This document shows positions 1 through 9,400 of a DNA stretch of 64,000 bases, in pieces. Positions within the stretch are counted from its first letter, which is position 1. Each line of letters begins with the position of its first letter. The notes under the pieces are model-generated. The model saw nothing but the letters and a program-made list of their open reading frames with translations, ran no database searches and had not been told where the DNA came from. The position numbers and the translations under genes were made by a program. This DNA is from Anthopleura xanthogrammica (Eukaryota; Cnidaria; Anthozoa; Actiniaria; Actiniidae): positions 9,139,216 to 9,203,215 of the forward strand of contig OZ025213.1 in NCBI GenBank assembly GCA_964019055.1, written 5' to 3'.

Positions 1-721
1 TTGTGACCTCACTCTATTTAGTATATTTAAAGGCTGTTCATTTTAGTCTGGTCAAACGTTAAACTTCACAAACCCAACCTAAAAAATGACATATTATCCA
101 TTGTTTTCGATACTTATGGCTCTTGTGAAGTTTGTTGTTTGACCTCAGTTAATTAGCAGCATTGGTACAAGATATGCCGTATAATAGGTAACCTGTGCAG
201 TTAGATATATTAGTGATTTTTCCTTGATTTAGGCAAGGAAGGTTTTACACCCTTCATAATACTCTGGGGATTTTTCAAGTCCAAGTGATTAATTATTGTT
301 AGTCGTGTTAAACATGTGTGGAGCCTTAAATCTTTGGTGAATATTGATGTGCTTTCACGAAAGACTGTTTATATTTTAGTTTCATTTACAAAAGTCTTAA
401 AATCAAACATTTGCCATATATGGTAGTTAGAGAAAAAGTGGCAATTAGAAAAACAAAAATTCTAAAATACTAGCAGTCTATAACAAGTTGTATTCTTTCT
501 TTTTTGCATCTTTTAGGGCTTGTTTTTCTGCTTAAAATCCATGTTGGTTTTTGGGATAAAATGGGCATTTTTTTTTTGGGGGGGGGGGGGGATGCCCTAA
601 CTTACCACCAAAGTGACAAATCCCAATACTACTCTAGGATAATAGTAAATCTCTTATGCAAATATAAACTCTCTGGCACACTGTTCTGGCATCTGGTCTG
701 AAAGCTTAGCTATGTTATAAA
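1..721. other. Intergenic, no gene recognised
   Basis: No supported coding sequence. There is a long G run near 579-591 that creates a spurious short reading frame. AT-rich unique sequence otherwise. Confidence 0.6.
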
Positions 722-1052
722 TAATTGCTCTATTTCATTATGACGTCACGGCTTGTTTATGAGGGGGACAGAATAGTCTAGAACAATAGAAATTTGAACA
801 AAATTTCCTCTGCTAAGAAATGTTTTATCTTAGATAGTCTGGTTTCCAAATATAAGGTGTATCGATGCTTACTAGACAATTATTTATTGCATTTGATGGC
901 TCAGTGGTAACGCTTTTCTTTGTTCTATAAAATGCATTTTATATCAATTTTCTTTGTATTGTTGCTGTTTTGTCCCCCTCTCATGACCATGATCCTTAGC
1001 GTTTAAACGATAGATTGTTTTGATGTGACGTCATAATGAAATAGGGCAATTT
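722..1052. mobile_element. Small TIR element (MITE-like) with CRE sites in both ends
   Basis: The left end (723-750) reads attgctctatttcattatga then cgtcac. The right end (about 1024-1050) is its near-perfect reverse complement, with one mismatch in the outer part. Further in, GAGGGGGACA near 761-770 is mirrored by TGTCCCCCTC near 971-980. Each terminal repeat contains the palindrome TGACGTCA or a close form, the core of a CREB/ATF site. No transposase is encoded, so a non-autonomous DNA transposon is the simplest reading. The family is not assigned. Confidence 0.65.
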
Positions 1053-1428
1053 GTGTCAACTAAGAATCACTTGGCCAAGAACCAAACCAAGGTGCATAGA
1101 GGTATTTGCTTTTGTTCCTAATGTTCTGCTCCAATTATATCCACTGTCGTATAGAATAGCTGCAATTAGACAATAATCGTTGGTTTTCTAGTAACACAAT
1201 TTGACAATATTGTTGCAATTGCAAAATATTGGAGTTGCTGATGAAGCTTTGAAGCAAGGCTTTTTCACAACCCTACCTTAAATGACGAGCACAATTCTAG
1301 TAATCACTAATAAAATACAATGAATAAAATTGCCGAGTTCAACTTTGCACTCTAGATCTGTAGTGTCATTATTATATAATTGATTTAGATGGCTTTTTCA
1401 CAATTTCATTCTTGGAAAATTTGTCCCA
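1053..1428. other. Intergenic, no gene recognised
   Basis: No supported gene or clear repeat in this stretch. Confidence 0.5.
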
Positions 1429-2320
1429 CTGACCAGGGTGATCAGACCAAAAGCTCTAATGGAGAGATTACTCGGGTGTAGTGGAGATTTCTGATATCCC
1501 ACATGCCTGACCAGGGTGATCAGACCAAAAGCTCTAATGGAGAGATTACTCAGGTGTAGTGGAGATTTCCGCCTCAACAATGATATCCCACATAACTGAC
1601 CAGGGTGATCAGACCAAAAGCTCTAAGGGAGAGGTACTTGGGTGTAGTGGAGATTTCTGCCCCAACACCGATATCCCACACAACTGACCAGGGTGATCAG
1701 ACCAAGATTACTGGGCTATAGTAGAGATTTCTGCCCCAACACCGATATCCCACATAACTGACCAGGGTGATCAGACCAAAAGCTCTAATGGAGAGATTAC
1801 TCAGGTGTAGTGGAGATTTCCGCCTCAACAATGATATCCCACATAACTGACCAGGGTGATCAGACCAAAAGCTCTAAGGGAGAGGTACTTGGGTGTAGTG
1901 GAGATTTCTGCCCCAACACCGATATCCCACATAACTGACCAGGGTGATCAGACCAAGATTACTGGGCTATAGTAGAGATTTCTGCCCCAACACCGATATC
2001 CCACATAACTGACCAGGGTGATCAGACCAAAAGCTCTAAGGGAGAGATTACTCAGGTGTAGTGGAGATTCCTGCCTCAACACCGATATCCCACATAACTG
2101 ACCAGGGTGATCAGACCAAGATTACTGGACTGTAATAGAGATTTCTGCCCCAACACCGATATCACACGACTGACCAGGGTGATCAGACCAAAAGCTCTAA
2201 GGGAGAGATTACTCGGGTGTAGTGGAGATTTCTGCCCCAACACCGATATCTCACATGGCTGATCAGGGTGATCAGACCAAAAGCTCTAAGGGAGGGATTA
2301 CTCGGGTGTAGTGGAGATTA
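1429..2320. repeat. Tandem minisatellite with higher-order structure (about 72- and 90-bp units)
   Basis: Eleven units each begin with a form of CTGACCAGGGTGATCAGACC, near 1429, 1507, 1597, 1685, 1758, 1848, 1937, 2008, 2098, 2170 and 2260. Spacings alternate between about 90 and about 72 bp because some units lack the AAAGCTCTAAGGGAGAGG segment. The three-unit block starting near 1507 is repeated almost exactly from 1758, so a roughly 250-bp higher-order repeat exists. The same monomer core is found once, on the opposite strand, near 14640-14790 and its duplicates. The short minus-strand reading frame over it is only repeat translation. Confidence 0.85.
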
Positions 2321-2777
2321 ACTGGGCCACCACCAATCTGATATGATTGAACGATGATTCTAAGGGAGAGGTTATCCTCTAGAGATTAAGGTCATGTGAA
2401 AACATCCTCTTAAGCTTTTTTCCATTTTATTTCTTACATTGTTTATTACATTTAGGTTCTCTTTTTCTTCCTCTTTCTATTCTTCTTTGTTGCTGGTGAA
2501 ATTGCTGTTTGTTTTTTGACATTTTTTACAGCAACTTTTGGTACATCCATATTTGGTGTTTCAAGGGTAGGACTGAAATGATAATATAAAATTCTAAATT
2601 TCTTGAAGCACTGTAGTAGGATTCAATTGAAAGAAAAATCACAGGAAGCCCAAGCATTAAGAGCTTTATCTGTGTATTTGTTTTCAGACTGTGGATGTAT
2701 TCTTAGCTTTTTTCAAGCATGTGCTATAAGATTGACAGCTCTTTTTCAAGATTGAGGATGTATGTGAGAATGTAATA
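2321..2777. other. Intergenic, no gene recognised
   Basis: T-rich and AT-rich unique sequence between the tandem array and the inverted-repeat element at the left edge of unit A. No supported gene. Confidence 0.5.
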
Positions 2778-3045
2778 GGGGTACTCCCTATAATGGACTA
2801 TATGGGAATGCTCCACCCGAAAGGGGTACCTTTTTCAGGCCACAGGTATAGAAAAAGGGTAGAAATTTGTGAGTTTTGGTATTAAAAAGGGGTAGCTTTT
2901 CTTCTAAAGTATACGAAAGGGGTACCTTTTCAGGCAAAAAGGTATATGAAAGGGGTACCTATTTGCTGAAATTTGGTATATAAAAGGGTAAGGGGTCGAG
3001 ATTCAGGGTAGAGCATCCCCGTATGAAACAACCCCAAGTACCCCC
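2778..3045. mobile_element. TIR element holding the segmental-duplication breakpoint (complete copy)
   Basis: The left end GGGGTACTCCCTATAATGG (from 2778), followed by GGAATGCTCCACCC, is an imperfect inverted repeat of the right end. The right end reads CAGGGTAGAGCATCCCCGTA, then CCCCAAGTACCCC to about 3045. The middle holds degenerate direct repeats of the form GTATACGAAAGGGGTACCTT. Units B and C begin inside this element at the shared AGGGGTACC (2822, 21344, 39879) and lack its left end, so only this copy is complete. No coding capacity. Confidence 0.7.
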
Positions 3046-3249
3046 TGAGGTAATAGCCCACTTTCCATATTCTAGTCACATAAAGCATAAAGCAATTCAA
3101 GATGAGTTTCTGGGAGAAACAATAAAGTAATCCCAAGTACTAATATACTATACATGGCAGTAATTCGTGCATCACAAGGAATTGCGGGATATCTATTATG
3201 TTCATTTCATGTCGTATTTCAAGTACTAAGAATATCAACGCTACCACAG

Positions 3250-6200
3250 TTACCTCTTATCTTTAACTCTCTCAGAAGTCAGAATTACAACATCTTCTTC
3301 CTCACTGTCATCGTCAGAAATAACTTGAGCTACAAGTTCAATAAGAGATAGACATTAAGAGGGTTTGATTCTGAGCTGGGTTTTCAATCCTAGTTCTTAG
3401 CTGAAAGTTTGGCAAAATCCTAGTCCAGGTTGGTCACTAAACTTTTGGTAATATTATACACAACTTAGCAATCATCTAATATTTAAAGTTATAAGGTACC
3501 AGTAAGCACATTTACAATAATGAAAATTAAGATAAAAGACTTTACTTTTTGTCTCAACCGTAGGTGACTTTGAAACCACTGCTTTTTCTTCATCAGATTC
3601 AATCATTATGACGTCTGGATCTTCTTGTAAGCTGCTCCACGTATTTTCCCCTCCATGTCCAATCTGAGCAGTACCAGTACCCTGAAAATACAATTATTAT
3701 AACAATGATTCCCTCTTCTTGAAGAATTGGAATAGTAAAGCATACACACACATGAAAAGCAACATTAACTGATATAATTAAGCAAGTTCCAGTTTGATTG
3801 TTGATACATTCCGTTGGAAGCACACTGACAGGGTAGCATGTACTGCTAATGCACTGCCTCTCACCAATGTGATTCGCATGTGAGTCCTCACAGGCATGAC
3901 TGTGTGTCATATGTGAGTAGAGTTACTTGTTGGTTCTCTCCTGTGGTTCAAGGGTTTTTCTCCAGGTTCTCCAGTTTTTCTCCCTCCTTAAAAATCTACT
4001 TCCAAATTCCAATTTGATCCTTGGCTTCACAGTAATAATATTGAAGCTTAGCTATGTTGTGAGTGTCCAACACTGTGATACCACAGCCAAAGCTAAACAG
4101 ATTTTCATTTGTCATGAATAAAACTCTTTACTTACATGAACTCTCAGCTCAGAATGCAAGTTAGTGCTAGATATGGTTATCTTGGTAAAGGAAATATAGC
4201 AATAGGTGATTCCTTGATCAATGTATAAATTTATACTACTGTCAGTAGTAAAATCCAATAAATGCAGAATAGAATGTTTTGACAGCTGGTGAAAAAGGCC
4301 TTTTTTCATTTATTCCTTAGCAGCATATGAGAGGTAAAAAAAGTCATTGAAATAAATCAACAAAATACAAGTAAGAAAGGGAGAGAAGTTCAAGAATATA
4401 TTGGTTCACTTTTTCTCACACCAAATTCAGGATTCAAAGGATACTTTTGTTCAGCTACTGAGCTACTTGCCTTCTTGCTTTGCTCTGGAAAAAAAGATTT
4501 ATCTTGTGTTTGAAATTGGCATCTTTTAGGGCTAAAATTTAACCAGGACCACGCCCAAACTCTCCCTTTTAGGGGTTAAATTCATTTTTTCCAACAATCA
4601 TCCCTGCCCTTTTTAGGCAACTACCTTAATGTACACCCCTTTAAAGCAGACACCTCACAAATACCTTTGCCTGGGCCTGACTGAATCACTCATATTCAGA
4701 CTCTGTAACAAAACTCTCTCTAACTCCCTGGAATGGACTTAGCAATTACCTGAGGCATTTTGTAAAGCATCTGTTAAGTCCATCTCTGTTGTCTCAGATA
4801 TCATTGTTGTAATAAGGTTCTTGGAAGACTCAAAGACCCCAACTTTACCAGCCATCCTGTACATTGAACATGCAACAAAATTAATGTTTTGAACCCTGAA
4901 CACTAGAAAATCATGCAATAAGAAATTGTCCTAAGTCATTCAATAGTCCCTTTCACAGTTCCCTGCGCCATCTTGAAAGGTAGCTGTGCCTTTGCATTGA
5001 AGCAAGACCAACAGTTACTGTGAGTTTGCAATGATAGAGACCTTTTTTTTAACACCTTGGACAATAATTTATCCACATGTCTCTATCATTGCAAGCTCAC
5101 TGTTTGTCTCACTTTGATGCAAAGGCATGGCTACCATTCAAGTGCAAGGAACTGTGAAAAGGATATTAATTTATTAGTAGTATCAATTATTTGAAATTTT
5201 AAGTGTTTTAATTTATAGTACTAATAAATTATCCTTTTCACAGATTCTAAGATACTCAAGTCATGTTAAAAAAGGGGTCCAGTTGTATGGAGCCTGAATA
5301 AGTTAAAGCACTCGATAAGCACTATCCAGCAGATAAATAAGTGCTATATGGCATTGACTAGTGATCATCTATAGGACAAAATTCAGTTCACTTGATAACC
5401 TTGACCTTCGTACAACTGAATCACGCCATCTTAAACAAATTTATCTGCTTGATAAGGATTTATCTGGTGGGTAGTACTTCTTTGGGCTTCATACAAAGGG
5501 TTCCAGGGCTACATCTATATATAATTATTAGTTATATTTATAGACTGTAATTTAAATATGTCATAATGCAGTCTTGGCCATGAGATATATTAAACCAATA
5601 AGACGCAATCAAATGGGCCATTTTCAGTACCTCTGTCGTTCATCTTCCTCCAGAGCATCTTTGATAAGTTGTGTTATTTCCTCTACTTTTACAACTGCAA
5701 TTTTTGAACATCGAATAATCTGCAATACACATCATGGTCAATAAAATTAATATATTTTATGTGTTTGAATTTCATTTAAAAACTTATATTTTACGGATGA
5801 AACGATGGTTTAATAGGTCATGATCAGTTACCTGTTCAGTTTCAAGAGACACTCCCCCACCCATGACGGCACCACAGATCTCCCTGTGAATGTTCATTGC
5901 CATCATCATGTGACCATCCATAATGGCTTCTTCTTTGTCACTTGGATCAACTAATAGCAAACCACTAGCAAAAAAATACAATCATATTAAAGCCTGAAAG
6001 TCTTCAAGATTACATGAGGATATAAAGGATGAAATAAAAAGAATTACTAACCCATTATCAAAAAAAGCAAAAGTTACACATATTGGCATATGAAGAATAC
6101 TCAGAGGTACAGGATCTCGGTCTTGCGAAGAATGCTGTGTTAAATATTTAAAGTAGATTTTTTATATTTAGGCTAGAGTGAACAACCCAGACCCTAACAT

Positions 6201-9200
6201 AGTGGTCAGTAAGCTGTCATTAATTAGTCAGTAATCTGTTGGTAAATGGTCTGTAGTGGCTGGTAAACTGTCAGGAAGTGGTTGGTAGCTGTCAGTAAAG
6301 ATGTGTTGGTAAGGTAATGGTAAGTGATTGGTGAATGGTTAGTAAATTGACAGTAAGATCATTTTAAACAGTCGATAACATAACGATACATGTAAGTGAT
6401 TGGCTGACAGCTTACCAACCACTATTTTAGGGTCCAGATTGTTCACTATAATAGCCATTTATCAAATACTGACAAAAATATTTGAATGATTAATAAGTAT
6501 TCTCTACTTACAACCGTTACATCTTCACCAACAACTGAAACATCAGGTCTCCTGGAAGGAGAGAAAAAAAAGTTTTCATTGGTAGGTTTTAGTAACATGG
6601 TAGAAGTCTAGGAGGAATTTATACAAAAAGCCATGGATTGATAATAGAATAAATCACAAGCTCTTGTGGCTCGATTTAAAGGGCTTATGGACATGAAATT
6701 CAATATATCAGATATGAAATAATGACAGTCATAGAACAGTGGGTCTTTCACAAAATACTCCTTCAGAGTCTAAAAGTCCTTACCTAAAATGAGTCAAAGC
6801 AGCTATTGCAGCAATACTTGCACAATCTAAAATATTTCCACCATGATCAAGAACTTGGATATCAACATGAACTGCCCATACCTTAAGATAAAGCGTCATT
6901 AATAATAATACTAGTTTTAATATTGACAAAAACACTCATTCTGATAATGTTTACAGGGGTTTATGCTGAGAATACTCAAGAACTCAACAAAAGCAATTTT
7001 TCAAGGAGTACACTGTATTATCAGCTGAGTTACTATACTTTGGAGGGCGTTTTATAAAAAAAACATGTTTAACCTTAATATACAAATTTTTGATTCTATT
7101 GGACTTTAGGCACTGTGGAGGGGGGGGGGGGGGCTTGGGGGAGCTTAGTCCCCCTTCTTTTTAGCCAAAAGTCATCTTCTGTTATGAGTTACCTAAAGCT
7201 TTGACATGACTTTAATGCAATAAATATGTTACAATATTGCCCCTCAAAATTCCAGCATTGGAAATTGCCTTTGGAAGAGCCACAATTTCCAAATTTCAAG
7301 GGGGGAGGGGTGAGGGCATTTCCCTAGACCCTCCCCAGATTAAAACTAAGATCCATGGTCCCTGACTTTTGTTAGTTATTGCAACCATTTTATTTCCTAA
7401 GTAAATTGTGAAAAGCTTTAGAAAATCATGTATTTCAGCTTAAAATTGGTTATCAAAAACTTTTGGGTGAAACGAAACTGGCCATTATTGATTAAAGTAT
7501 ACATGTAAATCAAAGAGGTTGAGCACAAATGCTAAAATTCAAAAGATTTTCAAGCACCCTTAAATACTACGATTAAATTCAAGGAATTTAAGGAGTAACA
7601 CGAACCATTGTAATAATAAATATCAATAATAAAAAATTAATGATGATGATGGTGATAATAGCTTTATCGTGTTTAACCTTTTCTCCAGCAACAATACAGA
7701 GTGATTCCATATCCACAGCTCTAGATTCCACAAAGAACCTATCCATAAATCGATTGAGTTCAATTCCATATTCTGTCATCCTAGGAATGAAGCAATTTAA
7801 GAAAATGAAATTTAAAACCCATGCAGAGCCCTGTTATTCTAATTACTGTGCATGATCAACAAATTGCTGGAGACTCTAAGATGCCCTTAGAAATTTAACC
7901 ATTGTTCAATAGTCCCTTTCACAGTTCCCTATGCCATCTTGAAAGATAGCCAGGCCTTTGGATAGCTTTGCATTGAAGCGAGACAAACGGTGAGCTTGCA
8001 ATGATATAGAGACCTTTTTTAACACCTTGGACAATCATTCAAATATCTCTATAATTGCAAGCTCACCCTCATCTTGCTTCGATGCAAAGACCCAGCTACC
8101 TTTCAAGATAGTGCAGGAAACTGTGAAAGGGAATTTCCAGGGAACAGCTTATAACCAGGATTCTATGGTATTTTATCATATTTGTTATTGATATTTTGTT
8201 TACCTTCCTGACTCAAATGAAGGAGATGCCATTGACGACAATTCAATGTTGATATATATCTGTCCCTCTGTTTGTCTGTTTTGTCTTGGCTTTGTTATCT
8301 CACAAGAAACTTGAGCTAAAACTCTGTGAGATATCAAGGAGAAGAGGATAAAAATTGCATTCAGTGATTGGACCCCTAATCTTATGCTTGATCACCTTCC
8401 AAGGAGGAGTGGGGGGTTGTAAATAAACAAAAAACCTTGTTCAAATTAAAGTTACTGGATGTCTGTTACTGGTAGGGTCTGGTACAACACAGAGGAAGCT
8501 CTTTGGGAATGTTGCAAATAAACAGGGACGGCAGAGCCAGGGGAAAGTTTTTTTCCTTTTGCATACATGTACTAGTCTTTTATATTTTCTAATCTTAGCC
8601 CTCCTCTACTAGCCCCCCAGTTTAAAATGTGCTCTGCAGTGTCCCTGTCAAAATGAAACCTTGGGGTCCTTCCAAAATGAACTATATTTATTCTATGATT
8701 ATTTCAAGATTGTGGGGGTTGTAACCAGGGGGGACCTGGGGGATACGAATATGAAATGCAGTGGCCTCTAACCACCTTATAGCTGTTTACCTGGTTTTTC
8801 CTAATTGAACTTCACAATGACCTCTATCTACATCAAAGGACAACTTGATTTGTCTGTAGTCATACGTTTCTCTGCCATCGAGTCTCTTCAAGGCAACACA
8901 GAAAGCAAATCAGTTAAATTGGAATAGATGCTCAAATGATTGTTCTAGCTGGGGTAAAAAGGCCTGTGGACGCTAATGTATAGTACTTGACGGCTGTTTA
9001 TTAGTTCATAACACAACATAAATAACAATAACTTCAAGGAAAAGAGCTAAAATGCAAAATAGCTTCGCTATGAGCTTACGTGCTCACTAGGAATTTAAGA
9101 ATCAGCCAAGATGGGAAATAAAAAACCCACAAAGAGGTCTTAAAATGAGAAATGATAAATAAAATAAACATACCTTTCTAGCACGAATGCATTTTGAAAT

Positions 9201-9251
9201 AAAATCTCTCTCGCAGAGAGGCAAAACGGTACTACTCGAGCTCGCCTTCAT
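3250..9251 (-). CDS. EXOSC9: EXOSC9 / RRP45 exosome complex component, 13 exons (unit A)
   Basis: Core subunit of the RNA exosome: a non-catalytic RNase PH-fold member of the hexameric ring, acting in nuclear and cytoplasmic 3'-5' RNA processing and decay. I assembled it by reading the minus strand for conserved blocks and GT-AG borders. Exons, 5' to 3': 9174-9251, 8791-8885, 8204-8323, 7678-7780, 6881-6784, 6551-6512, 6134-6052, 5964-5832, 5719-5631, 4856-4750, 4484-4420, 3681-3546, 3329-3250. Phases agree throughout and give about 408 aa, close to the usual 400-440. Recognisable blocks are LDGRETYDYR (start of the RNase PH domain), LAQVSCEITKPRQNR, DMESLCIVAGEKVWAV, HFRRPDVSVVGEDVTV, MPICVTFAFF, LLLVDPSDKEEAIMDG, NIHREICGAV and the C-terminal GTAQIGHGGENTW plus an acidic DDDSEEEDVVI tail. 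The exon 11 donor (GGT|GTGAGA) is the least certain; reading through it meets a stop ten codons later. Its introns are rich in small TIR elements. It is head-to-head with PRORP, 149 bp apart. Confidence 0.9.
4943..5166. mobile_element. MITE family 1, copy in EXOSC9 intron (unit A)
   Basis: The left arm ATAGTCCCTTTCACAGTTCC... and the right arm ending GGAACTGTGAAAAGGATATT are inverted repeats. The similarity continues inward over most of the element (GCAATGATAGAGACC against ATGTCTCTATCATTGC), so the element folds into one long hairpin. The same family recurs at 7909-8135 and in units B (23457-23680, 26455-26685) and C (41623-41832 truncated; 43545-43775). No coding capacity. Confidence 0.75.
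5153..5243. repeat. Secondary hairpin sharing the MITE right end
   Basis: CTGTGAAAAGGATATTAATT... at 5153 is mirrored by ...AAATTATCCTTTTCACAG at 5243, with TTATTAGTA/TACTAATAA inside. The right terminal repeat of the neighbouring MITE is thus also the left arm of a second hairpin, suggesting a partial inverted duplication or nested element end. Confidence 0.6.
5275..5515. mobile_element. Imperfect inverted-repeat element in EXOSC9 intron
   Basis: CAGTTGTATGGAGCCTGAATAAG and AGCAGATAAATAAGTGCT on the left are imperfectly mirrored on the right by AAATTTATCTGCTTGATAAG and TTGGGCTTCATACAAAGGG. CAGTTGTA/TACAACTG also pair internally. Also present in units B and C. Likely an old non-autonomous element. 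Confidence 0.4.
6172..6450. mobile_element. TIR element with GGTAA/TCAGTAA-rich interior in EXOSC9 intron
   Basis: The left end AGTGAACAACCCAGACCCTA, followed by ACATAGTGGTCAGTAAGCTGTCA, pairs with the right end TGACAGCTTACCAACCACTA, followed by TTTTAGGGTCCAGATTGTTCACT. The interior is a degenerate series of GTTGGTAA/GTCAGTAA words. The unit B copy (about 24685-24965) differs by internal indels. Unit C lacks it because of a deletion. Confidence 0.65.
7909..8135. mobile_element. MITE family 1, second copy in EXOSC9 intron (unit A)
   Basis: Same terminal ATAGTCCCTTTCACAG...CTGTGAAAGGGAATT arrangement and same inner inverted words as the copy at 4943-5166, with several substitutions and an extra GGATAGCTTT. 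Two related copies in one gene point to repeated insertion of the same family. Confidence 0.7.
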
Positions 9252-9400
9252 GGTGGAAACTGCCAAAATACATGTGGTACATGTGGATTCCCTGTGTTTA
9301 CGCTTAGGAGGAGATATGGGCACTAAATACTGCTGACCACACAGAGATATATCGCTGGCACGTCTGGAGGTAGTCAGCACATGCTAACTGGAACTGAAGC
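9252..9400. promoter_or_regulatory. Bidirectional promoter region between EXOSC9 and PRORP (unit A)
   Basis: The two start codons are divergent with 149 bp between them, so both promoters must lie in or overlap this space and the first exons. A direct repeat of ACATGTGG occurs near 9272-9286; no TATA box is evident. An ATG at 9381 opens a 77-codon frame overlapping the PRORP start out of frame, in weaker start context (C at -3) than the PRORP ATG (A at -3). Promoter function is inferred from gene arrangement. Confidence 0.6.

Noticed and set aside
1429..2320. Possible 5S-rRNA-derived array (words such as GGTACTTGGGTGTAGTGGAGA)
   Set aside because: Short resemblance to 5S internal promoter words, but the order and remaining sequence do not fit a 5S gene.
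1429..2320. CRISPR-like spacing of repeats
   Set aside because: The intervening sequence is repeated too, and the window is clearly eukaryotic.
4112..4309. Possible extra 31-bp EXOSC9 exon (4137-4167 region, AG...GTAAGT on the minus strand)
   Set aside because: Its phase does not fit between exons 11 and 12 with the best donor, and it has no resemblance to EXOSC9. It could be a cryptic or alternative exon.
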